Shown here piece by piece: positions 9,558 through 22,100 of a stretch of DNA of 64,000 nucleotides. Origin of the DNA: Paraconiothyrium sp. Pb-2020 (taxonomy: Eukaryota; Ascomycota; Dothideomycetes; Pleosporales; Didymosphaeriaceae); the NCBI GenBank assembly GCA_022419385.1, contig JAJUBI010000005.1, positions 3,844,001 to 3,908,000 on the forward strand, in the 5' to 3' direction. The notes below the pieces were generated by a model. That model made no database searches. It saw only the letters and a list, made by a program, of their open reading frames with translations, and was not told where the DNA came from. The stretch's first letter is position 1. Each line of letters begins with the position of its first letter. The position numbers were made by a program, and so were the translations under genes.

Positions 9558-11447
9558 CTACTCCTTGTATATCGTGCTATTCCCCGTCCACGACCCATTC
9601 TGCTGCGTAGTGAAGCTAGCAGTGTTGCTAAAGTTATCTATCCTGCCAAGCAGAATCTCCAACATGCGGTACGCAACACCGGGAGTATAGCCCGGGAGCT
9701 CGTGGCCTGCAAGATGCGCCGTGTAGAATGTCAAGCCGCGCTCGCTGGTCCACACACCCTGCGCACCCGCGCCCGCAAGCGCGCCGCCGTTGTACTCTGG
9801 GTGGTACGGGGCGTAGAGCGTGGTGTTGGGGTACTTCTGCAGACCCTGGAGGCCATTCCAGGTCATGTTCTGGATGGCGAGAAGGGTTCCGTTTGTGGAG
9901 AGCAGGAAATCGAGATCGCCGGAGCCGATGAGGGTGTTGTTGGTGAACTCGATGACGCGCTGGAGGGTGCCGTCGATAGCTGGGCCAGGGGACGTGTCGG
10001 AGCCGCGGTCGGTACCATTTCCGAAGACGTTCACATCGGTGCATTGCTGCCAGTTGGAGCTGACGGGCGCGTGGAGGGCTTCCTTGACATCGGTGCGGTT
10101 GAAGTAGACGATGGCACCTGGAGGCTGGTAGTCGCCCGTGTTGACTATGCCAAGCTGGCCAAAGGGATGAGGGCACGTTTCGGTGATGTGATAGATGTTG
10201 AAGCAGGGGTTGACTTCGAGGATGGCACCATAGAAGTTGTCGAACTGATCACAGCTGTAGTTGTTCCTACGGGACGGCTCCGGGAGTACTGGGAATGACC
10301 CCTGTGGAGGAGGGAATTGGAAATAAGTGTCCAGGTAGGAAGAGTAGTTGCAGTAGTCTTGATGTTCCCGCATCTGGTTGAGGAAAGTCTCATTGAGGTC
10401 GATCAAGTTCTGCCAGTACTCAACGTAGGGCAGGGCCACAACTTGAAGATGTCAGCTTAGAAACACTGCTTGCGCAAGCTTCTTACCTTGTTGCTGGTTG
10501 GTGTCGTCACCGATGATGGGATCGTTGATGGAAATACCCTTCAGGTTGAAGTACCTGTAGTTTGTTGGATTAGCGTACGCTGTCAGGTAGCCAAAATCTC
10601 GACAGAAAACTCACTCGGTGTCATTGGCGCCGATAAAGCCGTCGGCAATGTAAGGCACGTAGAAACCCGCGTAGGATTCTCCCGTGACGTAGACGTCCCA
10701 GGTCTGTAGGTCGAAGGTCGAAATGAAGTTCTTCCAGAAGCCGCGGAACTCAGCAGCCAATTCAATTTCGTTGGTAATGTTCGGCGTTCCCTGGGAATAT
10801 CCCACTCCGACTGGCTGTTCAATCCAGATCATGTTGGTCAAATTCGTCCATGAGTATGGATTCTGCACAGGAGCAAGGGTCCCGGCTTCCCATGTGAAGG
10901 GGCCATTCTCAGTCAGAAGACCACTCAATGAACTACAGCCTGGGCCACCGTTGAGCCTGGAGAGATTAGCAAATACTCGGCTTTTATCGACAGACACGCT
11001 TACCAGATGACAACTTCTTTGGGCGTCTCCGCCGCCGTTGTTGGGAAAAACCTTCGCACGTAAGCTTCCTGCCCGCATACAATTTTAATAGACGTACCAG
11101 AAGAACAGCTGACGGGACTCATCGGGATCCTCGGAGATGGGTAGCAAGCCAGCGTAGGACTCGCCAATGTCGAAGGGTACCTCAGGGATGCCTGAGCCGT
11201 TGACAGCGAATTCTGGGTGAAGGTTAGATATTGACAATACACAGCAAGCTTAGGTTCGCGTACGCTTCGTCTTGTCGGTCAAGAAGGACGACGCTCGCTT
11301 CTGCAACTCGGGGTGCTGGAAGGGCTGGTTTGCCACACGCTTCTCAACGGTCGGCCTGTGCTTGTGGAACACATTGCGCTTGTGGGGCGAACTCGCAGCG
11401 AAAACGCTGGAAGCACACAGCAGCGAGCTGAAGAGTGAGAGCTTCAT
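9558..11447 (-). CDS. Secreted serine carboxypeptidase (peptidase family S10), six exons
   Basis: Model: 11447-11264, 11212-11098, 11051-11004, 10956-10615, 10554-10487 and 10441-9558; all five junctions use GT..AG and keep frame. The protein starts with a signal peptide (MKLSLFSSLLCASSVFAASS) and a basic pro-region. Family hallmarks in order are LFFW, WLNGGPGCSS (oxyanion hole and substrate binding), GVGYSQG, GESYAGFYVP (catalytic Ser), SGDLDFLLSTNGT (catalytic Asp) and LAGHELPGYTP (catalytic His). The usual His context is GHMVP; here it is GHELP. Many NxT/S sites fit a secreted or vacuolar glycoprotein. Expected role: release of C-terminal residues from peptides in the secretory pathway or outside the cell. 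Confidence 0.92.
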
Positions 11448-12808
11448 GATGTGTGGAGAGAGGACGAGAGCAAGTCACAGCTGGCCACACAAGAAATTGG
11501 CCTCCCATGGAGGCGATTATAAGACATCCCAAGCATGACGGCATCGTATCCTGGTGCTAGAGCTGCTTACCAGGAACAGTAGGTGATATGGCTGAATTGT
11601 GCCGGAGGCCAGTGTCCGGGGATAAAACTGGACCCGCTAGGTAAGCATCCGACGACGCGGTGCAGGCGACTGGCCGCTCAACGCTGCCGTTTATCGCGGG
11701 CGCGGGCCCGGTCGGTGGGCCAGTGTGTCGACAAGACCATACCATGGCTGTGTACCCGTCGCCAGCGCATGCGCAACGTCTCTCAGGGTTGCGGATCGAC
11801 GGGCGTCACTCGTACAACACCGAGAGCCGGCATACTGCATCTCAAGCGGCTTCAATGACCGCGAGCGTCGGTGACAGTGGGAAGCTCGAAATGAGGATAC
11901 GCAAGATGCCCCTGCTGCAACAGGCATCAAGCGGGCACACGCCTCGGCTGCAGAGCTTATCGAAGCTTGGTTTCGCCGCAGTGTGGAGTCCCCAGACCAA
12001 ACAGGAAGGTGTCCACCAGTGATGGCATCACCGAATATGTGCTGCGCCTTTTGTTATGTTGTGAAGAATATCGTCTGTCTCGTATTGCTTAGTGAAGAAT
12101 TCTTCGGCCGCGCAAATCGACTCGATAAGCACGTCACCGGCCCCCAGTCGATTTCTGCTGGCAATCAACAATTGCTGGAGGTGAGAACGCAATGGATACT
12201 TGGGCCTAAGCAAGGGAGGCGTGTATATTTCCGACAATCGCTAAAGCTTCTTTCTGTACCATGGATCAGTATGTGTAGGCTCACAGTGCTCTCAGACGCT
12301 TTCATCGGAAGAAGCATTCGAACAAGACCTCGGGAGTATTGAGAACATGGGGGCGGGAAAGCTTGTATCAGAAGCGAGCCCAGCAACGAGAGTTTTGCCC
12401 CGTGTTCAAAGGATCAAATTCGTGAGAGATGAGCATGCATCTACTGCATATGTCATCGGCAGAAGTCATGACTGGGAAAAGGTTTGCGAGCGAGTCCGGA
12501 GCATCAACAACACAATCTACCAGCAGTAGCTCTCTACCTGTATTCCTGCATACGCCACACTCGCATCGTCCATTCAGCGCGAGGAAAGCGACGAACACGA
12601 ACAACTCTGAACCCTGCGTGGCTGACCGGCCAGCCTTCTTGCGCCAGCTTACGCGGCACAGCACAGCCGCAACACCTCAGGCATCCATTCGTATTACTGG
12701 TGTAGCCATATAGAACAGCGCGCAGCTGACAGCGCACGTCTGCGAGGTAATTCCACACTTCGACTGTTGCAATACAGAAGACTTTCAGTAGTAGATACTG
12801 CAACTGCC
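11448..12808. other. Intergenic, no gene seen
   Basis: About 1.36 kb between the carboxypeptidase start and the small membrane-protein gene. Overlapping short ORFs exist on both strands, but none has a signature, plausible splice structure or protein-like composition. I see no RNA gene or repeat. Confidence 0.5.
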
Positions 12809-13461
12809 ATGTCCAAGTCCTTTAAGCGCACCGAGAGCGCGGGTATCCCGCAGGACGAAGCCGCCCCGGCGTACGACGACGTCATCCATCTCCATGGGCC
12901 TGCAAATGGCTTCGCGCACTCTTCATCTTCGGGCGTAAGCATTTATATCTCTCATGCCGAGTTTCAGACTCTTATCGCAATCGATTTGCGTCTCGTTGAG
13001 GCCTCTGTGCGACTTTGGTTGCCAGATCCATAGCGACCTGAACCAGAGCGGCACCTCGTTGCGCGAAAACCACTACAGAAGAAGACCCAACACTTAGAAA
13101 CCCCATGCAGCTTACAAAAGCACTTCCTAATTGAACTTCATAGTACGCCGCCGTCCCCCAAACCGACGTCGAGCAAGACGCCCACGACCATCATACCCAC
13201 AACCCAGCCTCAACCGCACAGCAGCAGCAACAAACCCCAGAAACCCTGGCGCAGACCATCGCTGGCGTGTTCCGCCCCAAGCCACACGTCCACTGCGAAG
13301 AATGCGACAAGCAAGCCGAGAGACGCGAGCGCAGGGATGCGGAGCGGCACTGTTGTGCCATGGTCGCATGGGTCTTCATGGTGCTGTTCATTTGCGGGAT
13401 GATCTTGGGAATTTTCGTTGCAAGTGCGGCGATGAAGAGGGCGAAGATGCACCATGGTTGA
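12809..13461 (+). CDS. Small single-pass membrane protein with a His/Cys motif, unknown function
   Basis: Two exons, 12809-12934 and 13144-13461, joined in phase 0 (GTAAGC donor, TTCATAG acceptor with CTAATTGAAC upstream), giving 147 aa. The N-terminus is short and acidic (PQDEAAPAYDDVI), then YAAVPQTDVEQ, a His-rich stretch (DAHDHHTHN), a poly-Gln run, and FRPKPHVHCEECDKQ, where HCxxC may bind metal. Near the C-terminus is one hydrophobic segment (AWVFMVLFICGMILGIFV), followed by a basic tail. Proteins of this layout are common in filamentous ascomycetes but I cannot name a function. The 208-nt intron is longer than most here, so a small extra exon is possible. Confidence 0.7.
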
Positions 13462-13680
13462 TCTGACTGAGTGGGGTGCAAATAGTATGCGAGCTGAAGG
13501 CTTTGGGTCCTGGCATGGACGGCCTGGCGTTGGGGCCGTATTGTAGTTCTTTGCTTTGATAACGCAATCTCACTTCGAGACCTCTCAGCAGTGTGTAACA
13601 TCCCAGTATAGGCTGTCCCTTGCGCGCAGCGCATAGACGCCATTGTTGCCCTCCTTACCTCATGCCATCCGGCCCTGAGT

Positions 13681-16106
13681 TCATTCGCGGGTGTTCTTTC
13701 CCAGATCGAATTTTTCGAGAAGGAACTCCCTGACCTCTTCGTTACACCCCATCTCTGCGTTCTCGGGAAATGAGATCACCCTAAGTCCCTCTAGAGTCGT
13801 GGCTCTACTTAACGCAACGTATGCCATTCCTTCCTCAAAGTTCCTGCTCAAGTCGACCTCTACTTTCTCGAGAGTCATGCCTTGGCTTTTATGGATTGTC
13901 ATGGCCCACGCCGCCATGAGTGGGATTTGTGTTCGGCTCAAAAGACTGTATTGAGGAAACATAGCTGGTTCGTCGCCAAGCTCGGTCGGATAACAACTGG
14001 CCATTATTGGAACGTATTTTGGCTGTCCTCTATGCCAGAATTTCACGACCGGCCATTGTTTGCGGGGTGCAGCTGTCATGAAGTCGAAGATCCGCTGCGC
14101 CCGATATTGTTTATAGTCTCCCTCAAGCGTGTTCTCAATTTCTAGAGGGTGTAAGTATAGATGATAAAGCGGGAGCAAGGTATGACTCACTAGTTATTTT
14201 TAGGCCGTCGTGTTCCTGTTCCTCTTCGACGTCCCAGAAGTTCCGAAACCCAACAACTGTGCCTTGGGATCCATTGACCAGCCCTTCGGATATGCTGATG
14301 TTGGCCGTCAAGACTACGAGCATTCCCTCTTTTAGCTCGAGGCGTGGTTCATAACGATGTTCTGCCTATGGCAGTGTTAACTCAATCACAATCGCACAAA
14401 GATAGGCGGCCTTACCAGTTTAATCAAAGTACCGTCCACTGCTCTCGTGTTGTATAACTGAAGCATGCCATGATGGTGCTGCTGCTCAAAGTTATCGAGA
14501 CAAGGGTATGACCGCGGTTCCGTCGGCAATTTCTTAAACTCCGCATCGTTGATTCTCTTCACGTCTTGCTTGCGCGGATAGAGTTTGACAGCGCTGTCTA
14601 TGTTTGGTTTGCTCTGGCATAGAAGTTTTCGATCACCCGCAGTTAACGGCAATCCCAGGCGCAGCTTTTGCAAGATGTCGATGAATGCCTGATCACGTTG
14701 TCGAAAAACGGTTTCCAGATTCACATGTTCAAAATTCGCATCCTATGTAACGTCAGCATCCGGACGAGTCTCCAAAGCTCTATCGCTACACGAAGTGTAC
14801 TCGAGACTGCTCTCGCACGCGTATAACGTCTCTAAGAGCAGATCGTTTGACTGATGTCTTCGTGTTGTATTTTGTGACTTACCTGCCATGCTTGACTCTG
14901 GAAAGCCCACTTGTCTTCATCGTTGTAGATTCTATTGCACTCGGGGCACTGATATGCGGACTTTTCCCCTTTTGCAATGAGAGATTTACCGCAGAGAATG
15001 CAGGACATGAAAGGATTGACCGGAGGAAGCTGGCAGAAGTCTCCAGTAATGATTACTTGAACACCGCCGAAAGCTTCACCATTCTGTCGCACTTCTTTCA
15101 TGATGACATTCAGCCTCTCCAAATGGAAATTCTCCACCATACTGATCTCGTCAATCACAAGAACGTCGGTCTTTTGTAGACGCTTCCTGGTGGTTTTCTT
15201 CCAGGCCTCGCGCATGAGGTCCTTCAGCGGCTTCTTCATGCTATCCGGAGTCCAACCAGCATACGACCACGTAGTCGAGCCGTTTATGTCCAAAGCAGCC
15301 CGCCCAGTAGGGGCAACAACGTTTACTTTGTAGCCCTTGGCAGAGAGACGTTGTCTGAAAGCTTTCAAGACCCTCGACTTTCCGACACCTGCTGACCCAG
15401 TATAGAACACGTTCTTCCTTTCATTGACGATGAGATCGACCAGCCTAACTTGCTCAGGTGACAGTGGAGGTTCCCGGGAAGGTGGAGGTTCCCGGGAGGG
15501 TGCGTGTCTGGGCAAGGGGAGCGACAGGGTGGAGTCCAGGTGGGGGGATTGTAACCTCGACTTCGACGGTGCTTCACGCGTATCGATTTGATGAATTAGA
15601 CCCTGAGCTCGGGCGGGCTCGAATGCCTTGACGTGAACGTCATGATCCTGCGGTACGCCACTGGCCTCGGAAACCGGTGCTGTACTCGATGGTGGAGGCT
15701 GTGGTGGGCGGGCTTGAGGATATTGGTCTGGTCGTTGGTCATCGGCGGGTCCCCGAGGGGCTTGCGGAACGGCATGAGACTGTCGGCGTACGTTCGCCAG
15801 ACCAAGGGACCCTTTCTTCTCTGCTTGATAGTATTGCCACGCTGACCCAGCGTCTTTGAAAGAGCGTTGCACAACGGGATGCCTATCGATCCATTTCCGT
15901 GCGACATCCCAGACGGTAAAGTGCACACCAGGATTTGGGCCGCCCCACACGGCGTAATATTTCTTCTTGCCGCCGGAAAACGGCGCTACGCATGTGTGAG
16001 GCTCTTCGGTCGGGCAGATGGCGCCGTCCTGTCGCTGTCGCTTGATGGGTTCGGATACCGGGCCATCGTCGTGGAAGGGTCTTTTGAAGGAATTGCTGGA
16101 GGCCAT
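13681..16106 (-). CDS. PIF1-family DNA helicase with N-terminal viroplasmin/RNase H1-type domain
   Basis: Model: 16106-14883, 14742-14416, 14365-14191 and 14141-13681, giving 728 aa with frame kept throughout. Residues about 45-100 (KKYYAVWGGPNPGVHF, DVARKWIDRHP, SFKDAGSAWQYY) match the small hybrid-binding domain at the N-terminus of RNase H1 and in caulimovirus viroplasmin. After a Pro/Ser-rich linker comes the helicase: GSAGVGKS (Walker A), VVAPTGRAA, VIDEISMV (Walker B), ITGDFCQLPPV (motif III). A zinc-ribbon-like insert (CILCGKSL, YQCPECN) precedes FQSQAWQ. C-terminal motifs include MTIHKSQGMTLEKV and AYVALSRAT. The protein should unwind DNA 5' to 3' in the nucleus; the extra domain suggests an RNA:DNA hybrid substrate. 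A RIP-mutated fragment of this gene lies at 47048-47225, so the family is repeated in this genome. Confidence 0.88.
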
Positions 16107-16738
16107 GAAGCTTTCTCAAGCGCGCAGTATCTGCGATTGCGATTCAATTCGTCCCAATGGGTGCGTGGGCGAAAGAGATCGTGCGTCACTTTGCAGCAAC
16201 CGCGAAGCTACGAGCATTAGAGACGCGACGACGCACTAGTGAAACCGCGGCCCGGCCCCTAGGTAGCAACGCGGGGGTCGGTCGGACCTCCGACCGTTGC
16301 ATGCTTCCGCTTCCATCCCAAAAGGCTCGACAAGTACTGCACACCCGACAAATATGAAAGACTGTACGCATGTATAATCCTTACTCGAATATGCTTCGAG
16401 CTCTAGTTACTATAAAGGATTGCACCCCGGCCCCCGGAACAGCAATGTAGACCGGGAAGCCCATTCGCCGCCGTATACATTAACACTACCAGATATCGCC
16501 CTCATGAGCCCAATCCGACCCAGGTCGTCTAATTGCGATAGAAGAGTAACCACTCTATGTATTCGGGCCATCAATCAAGCGAAATTGTGTGTCCACAGTC
16601 CATGCGGATTTGCAAGCAACGAGCGTCACCCTTCCTCTTCGTCTCTTGAGTACTGTACTTATATGAAATGCTCTCTCCGCCGATTCAGTATTCTACGCTC
16701 TCCGAACCAGCTCCTCCATTGCACCCATAGCCCACACA
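16107..16738. other. Intergenic, divergent promoter region
   Basis: About 630 bases between the divergent PIF1 helicase and LPMO-like genes. It should hold both promoters. I see no distinct element beyond a pyrimidine-rich stretch just before the LPMO-like start. Confidence 0.45.
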
Positions 16739-17405
16739 ATGCTCTCCACCTTAGCCACCGTCCTCCTCCTAGCCCCCGCCGTCCTCTCCCACGGCATCAT
16801 CACCGTCCCTCCCTCCCGCGCTACTGGCCCCGGACAAACCACCGCCTGTGGCCAAGGCATCGTCTCAGCCATCAAGTCCGACAACACGTCCTACGTAGAG
16901 CAACTCACCAAGCTCGCCAGCAGCGACAGCAAATTCAACGCCGCAGCCTGCAACCTCTACCTGTGCAAGGGTCTCCAGTTGTCGGACAACACTGCCAACG
17001 TGCAGACGTGGAAGGCGGGAGATGTCATCCCGGTCAAGATCTGGCTGCGCATTCCGCACGAAGGAATTGCGAACGTGAGTATCGTGAGCACGAAGCAGAA
17101 CAAGCAGGTGGGAGACTTCTTGAAGGTGTGGACTAAGGGGTATGCGCCGGGTAAGACTGATAAGGACGTTCCGCTTGATCAGAAGGAGTTCAGTGTTACG
17201 GTACCAAGTGGGCTGGAATCTACTTGCGCGAATGCAGGTGATTGTGTAAGTGGAAGGTCTAGTTCTTGAAACACGAGCTGTCTTGCTAAAACAAACGCAG
17301 GTGCTTCAGTGGTGGTGGCTCGGTACTGCTGCAAAGCAGACTTATGAGTCTTGTGTAGACTTCAAAATTGCGGCGTCTGGGGCCTTTCAAGAATTCAAAG
17401 CTTGA
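16739..17405 (+). CDS. LPMO-like secreted protein with N-terminal histidine brace
   Basis: Two exons, 16739-17245 and 17301-17405, giving 203 aa. A signal peptide (MLSTLATVLLLAPAVLS) is followed at once by HGIITVPPSRATGPG, so cleavage would leave His as residue 1, as required for the copper histidine brace of lytic polysaccharide monooxygenases. A second candidate His is in LRIPHEGIANVSI. Cysteines occur in the expected pattern (TTACGQG, AACNLYLC, STCANAGDCV, ESCVD), and the C-terminal QWWWLGTAAKQTYESCVDF is typical of the fungal chitin-binding/LPMO_10-like group. Likely role: oxidative cleavage of a polysaccharide, or copper binding in a non-catalytic relative. The exact AA family cannot be fixed by eye. 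Confidence 0.75.
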
Positions 17406-17987
17406 AGACCACAGTAGGAGGTAGACATATTTGCGACGATCGTCGGCTGTAACCGAAAAGTCCTAGATTAGAGTCGCACTTGCAATCGCAGCCGAAATCG
17501 TTGTTACCATCTCATTTCTCCAGTATTCTTATCCTCTGAACTTTTGATAAACGTGAAGTTCCGTCGTGGTCGGTTTACCTCGTCCAGATGATCGTGTTTG
17601 CAATCTACTTCGAAACGAATCATACATGTGCCGGCCGGGTGATCTACAGGAACCTCATCAATGCAATATACGAGATCTACTGCTGTGGAACCTATTTCAA
17701 ATCATCGAAACCCGGATCGGAGATATGAGCGAAGCCACGAAAGCTTATCCCAATGCGATTCCACGTTCCCTGTCACTGAACTTCTCAGCGCCAAACTCCG
17801 CTCAGGTCATGCGAAGTGACCATGCAAAGTCCAGGAAAAGGGAGAATAGCCTCAAAATGTGATCCATGTAGTCATTGACCTTCTCCAAACCACACGTACA
17901 CGCACGCCATACAGTAACTTCAACATGAACATCGCGTTCCAACTTTACATTCTTTAGTTTCCAATTCCCATCGCATTTCCCCCACTC
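17406..17987. other. Intergenic between convergent genes
   Basis: About 580 bases. One 98-codon plus-strand ORF (17566-17862) shows no signature or splice context and I do not accept it. No repeat is seen. Confidence 0.45.
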
Positions 17988-18510
17988 TTAAACAGTATCA
18001 TTATACATACTCGCCACAGTAGTATCCCCCTTTGCATCATCATGATAATGCGCCCCCGCCGCACTGCCGCTCGTATCCAACTCCTCGAGCCTCCTCAAAT
18101 CCATCGGCTTATCCAGCAACGGGTTAACATACGGGTCGAAAGTCTTCCAGTAGGGGTTCTCGAGGTGGTACTTCTGACTCTGCCATCACGTGTCAGCGTT
18201 TGCACCCCCCGCTTCTCCGTTCAACGGCCGAGCTTCGCTCACACGCCATGTCTAAATTTGCCAAAGCAGACCGAAAAAAAAACAATGAGGAAGGAGGAGA
18301 GGTTGATAAGGAAATACGCACCGATTCCTTCAGATACCGCTCCACAATAGTGAACTTCCTCTTGTCCCCAACATCCTGCATGACGAACCAACTCAGCGTC
18401 TCCCGGTCTTTGCTGTACACCTGGCTCGCCTCGACAAGCTTCGCCTTGAGCTTCTCGATGCTCTCTTGGTCCTCTTTGGCGTAGAGGTGCACTACGATTG
18501 TGTAGACCAT
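17988..18510 (-). CDS. Small ABM-like (dimeric alpha-beta barrel) protein
   Basis: Two exons, 18510-18322 and 18179-17988, phase 0, 126 aa. The first exon (MVYTIVVHLYAKEDQESIEKL, then LSWFVMQDVGDKRKFTIVERY) has the strand-helix pattern and W-F-M core of the antibiotic-biosynthesis-monooxygenase fold. The second (YHLENPYWKTFDPYVNPLL) supplies the last helix and a hydrophilic tail. Proteins of this type in fungi are cofactor-free monooxygenases or simply small barrel proteins of unknown role. The 142-nt intron has a GTGCGT donor and contains an A-rich run on the plus strand. Confidence 0.7.
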
Positions 18511-19160
18511 TTTGCCTGATTTTGCTTTCGTTTGGATAGGCTCGGATGAGCGAGGGTGAGTGATTCGCAATTATACAGGCAGTCAGCGGTGAAGATGGAC
18601 CGCAGCAGGTATAAGGCAGAGTCGTATATGTAGTTTCAACAATCGCAACCGAGGTGTTCCATTTTGCATCGTGCTGGTGTTGTGACGTAACTCTCACGGC
18701 CCTACGGCGGCCCCGCAGCGGATCCCGCGAAAAATGATCACGACCCCCTCTCACAACCGCAAAAAAGTCAAGTAAAAGTGCAAAAGAGCACAGGATCGAC
18801 AGTATCGTTGCGGATGCGGGAGGACACCCTGCTCTTCCTGAAGCATGAGAGACGAGGTTCGGGCCTGCACACATATCCCTTGCAATTTACGCACACACTT
18901 GATAATGCTGAAATGTTGAAGTAACCTTTGTGGATAGATCTAGATCTCTAACTCACTTTTCTTGACTCGACATGCTAATGAAAGACATCGCGGCGTTACA
19001 AAAGCAAACTAAGTCGCTACGCAACAACTCCGCCCAAGCATTCGCTACTAACACGAATCAATGGAATATCCTGTACACCCGTCTCATGATAATCCACAGA
19101 TCAGAACAGAAAGCAACCACCTATTCTTACATTCCAAAACTGGACAATGGCGAACTATGC
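18511..19160. other. Intergenic; 3' flank of acetyl-CoA carboxylase, duplicated elsewhere
   Basis: The part from about 18976 to 19155, immediately downstream of the ACC stop, is repeated in diverged form and the same orientation at about 32637-32795. The remainder lies upstream of the ABM-like gene and should include its promoter. Confidence 0.6.
18976..19155 (+). repeat. Direct repeat copy 1 (ACC 3' flank); copy 2 at 32637-32795
   Basis: Shared blocks include aatgaaagacatc, cgctacgcaa, aactccgcccaagcatt, agaacagaaagcaaccacct and ttacatt. Copy 2 lacks about 20 bases in the middle and differs mainly by C-to-T and G-to-A changes. Confidence 0.8.
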
Positions 19161-22100
19161 TTATGCTTTTGACAACATCTTGAGCACTTCCTCCTTCTCG
19201 CCGGTCGGCAGAGTGCTCAGAAGTGCCATAACACCCTTAAGACCACCCTCGCGGTCTTTCCGCATGAGCTGCGCAACCTCGAGCGCAATGCCGTCCCTCT
19301 TAAGGAGCTCGACGCGATCGTGTACAGTCTTCCTGTTCTCCTCGTACCATACCGCAACGCTCATATCGTCCTGATCAAACTTGGGGATCGCAGACCAAGC
19401 CTTCAGCATTTCAAGACCCTTAGCGCGGGTAGTGATATCGAGCTTAGCAGACGAGTGATCGGCGGAAGAAGGTGCTGCTGCCGTAGCGAGCTTCTTAAGG
19501 ATGTACTCCTCGTTGAGGCGGCGACGGAGGCGCCAGTAAAAGAAGCGGCGCGCATTTTGCCATCGAAGGGCAGAGCGGATGACACCCTTAGCCTCCATGC
19601 GGCCGGCGCGGTCGTGCAGATCAGCGAATTGAAGTGCAATCTGGCTGTATACGGGCAGGAGCAGCTGTTCGCGCTCCGTCATTTCGGCCTTGATGCTCTG
19701 GAGCTGGTCACGAGGCGTCGCAGGGTCGTTCAGCTTGCGCTTGAGAGCACCATAGGTCGGGTCGTTGCGGGCCATCGTCTCAAGCTGGCGTTCCTTGCGG
19801 TACTTGATGCCGACGATACCTTCCGGCTCCAGAACACCACCACGGGAATCCTCATCGGCATACATTTCCATGTATTGAGGATTAATGGTCGGGTCAACGA
19901 CGACCCAGGATCCACCGCGAAGCTCGCCGAAGGGAGGGATGTAGACGAAAACGGGCTGCTCATACTTGACGAGGGCATCGACAATGTACGAACCATACTT
20001 GAGCACCTCGTTGTACATGTCGCGCTGACCACCAGAGAAACCACGCCAGTTGGCAAGGATCATCAATGGTAGTTGCTCACCATTGTTGAAGTCCTTGATG
20101 GCTTGAGCGGTCTTGAAGGCGGAATTGGGGTACCAAACACCACCAGCTTCCGACGTGACTTGCTCGATGGAGTCGGGGTTGGCAGGATCTGCCGGTGTAA
20201 CGTTCTCAACCGAGCGAGTTTCGACACCAATGACACCAATGGGGATGCCACCAAGGCGAGCGCGACCGACAACGACAGTCTTGGCCCATCCACCGAGAGC
20301 CTCCTCGAAGGACCCGCGGTCGAACAGACCAGCCTGGAAGCCATCCTCATCCTCTTTACCTGCGATCAGATGCCTGACATCGTAGGCAGACTTGCCAGGA
20401 GGATAGTAGGTGACGTCACGATCCCACTCGTCTGCGGTCGGGGAAACGGGAACTGGGTTGCCCTTCTTGTCGGGCACATAGGCCATCCACTTGACGATCT
20501 TGGACACACCCTCGAAGTCGTCCTCGGCGGTCATGTGAGAAACTCCGTTCCTGTACATGATTTGAGTGCCACCAAGCTGGAGGTTGGAAGTGTACACTTC
20601 ACGTCCAAGAAGCTTGTTGATAGCTTGAGCACCAGTGAGAATTATAGGCTGACCCTCGATCTGAATGGCACGCTGGCCGAGGCGGACAAGGTAAGCACCG
20701 ATACCTACGTAGTGTTAGCAACCACTTGTGTTGGAAATCAGGTATAGCGACACATACCAACTGAGCGGCAGGTAACCAAAGTGATGGTGAAGATATCCTC
20801 ATAAGCCCTAGAGGTTTCACCAGCAATCAGACCCGATCCACGGAGAGACTCGACACCGAGACCATCTTCGCGACCAATGACTGTGGTGATCTTGTATCGC
20901 TCTTCACCTTCGACGATGACTTTCTCGCAGATCACATCCTCGCGCTGACCGTCAATGAAAGCCTTGTACTTCTCTGGCGTCAGGTAGAGATACTCAAACC
21001 CGGATTCAGGCTTGTCGGCATCCTTCCATGCAACGGAGAAATGGGGGATGAGCTCTTCAGCAAGACCAATGCGTGCACCAGAGTTGGCTGATAGGTACAG
21101 TCTTGGAATACCGAGTTTGCGAGCGAGCTCAGAGCACTTGTGGAAGAACTTATCTTCCTGAGGGCCGAATGAACCGATCTTGAAAGTGATGTCATTGGCA
21201 ATAATGATGTACCGGCGGCCACGTGAGTACTCTGGTGTCTTTGCCGTAACGATCCAACCAACCATACCAATGGTGTTGGTGCCTGGTTCACGGTTCACCT
21301 CAATCAAATTATCGTTGTCATCGAGCACCAACTCGTAATACTCAATGCACTCTCCCTTTTGCGGCTGCTTGTCGCTCAGGTGAGGGTGTTTGGCAATAGC
21401 GTTGTTCCAGCTGTTCTCTGTAGCCTGGCGGAAAAGTTCAGGGAAGTCGTAAACGTATTGAGTACCCATGAGATGAGCCTTATAACGCTTCGGCTGCAGA
21501 GCTCCCTTGGTGGGGTAAGGAGTGTTGACGGGCTGGAGATGGAGCGCGCCCATCTTGGTGGTTCCACCAACGCTGTGGAAGACCCACCTGCCAGCCTTCT
21601 CAGACTTGCGCTCTGCATACATTTCGACGTTGATGACGTAGCCCGAAGTGTTGGTGATGACGACGCGCAAAGGGTAGGGAGCGCCGGTCGTAGGGTCGGT
21701 TACGATGATGCGGATCTCAGCACCAGTAACACGCAGACGCCAGAGACGACGACCGAAACGGTCCAAGAAACCACCGATGGCTTCCTCAATCTCGCTGAGC
21801 GCGAGCGGGAAGACGTGAGAGAAGTTGATGAAGATGTGGTTCATGTCAGCTTGAGAGGTTCCGACAATTTCCAGAGCATCAAGAATATCGGTCATCAGCC
21901 TGTCGGTCTCGGAAATCATGTACTCGGCGGTAGGAATGTCCTCCCGAAGACGGCCGGAACGAACGACCGCCCTCAAAAAGTAGCGCTTGTCGCTCTCAGC
22001 ACCTTTGCCCACAGCCTCGTAAATGTGAATATTTCGGTTCTCGGTGAAGACTGGTTTGATGTTGAACTTGGATAGACGGCCAAGCTCGAGCTGGAAGGCG

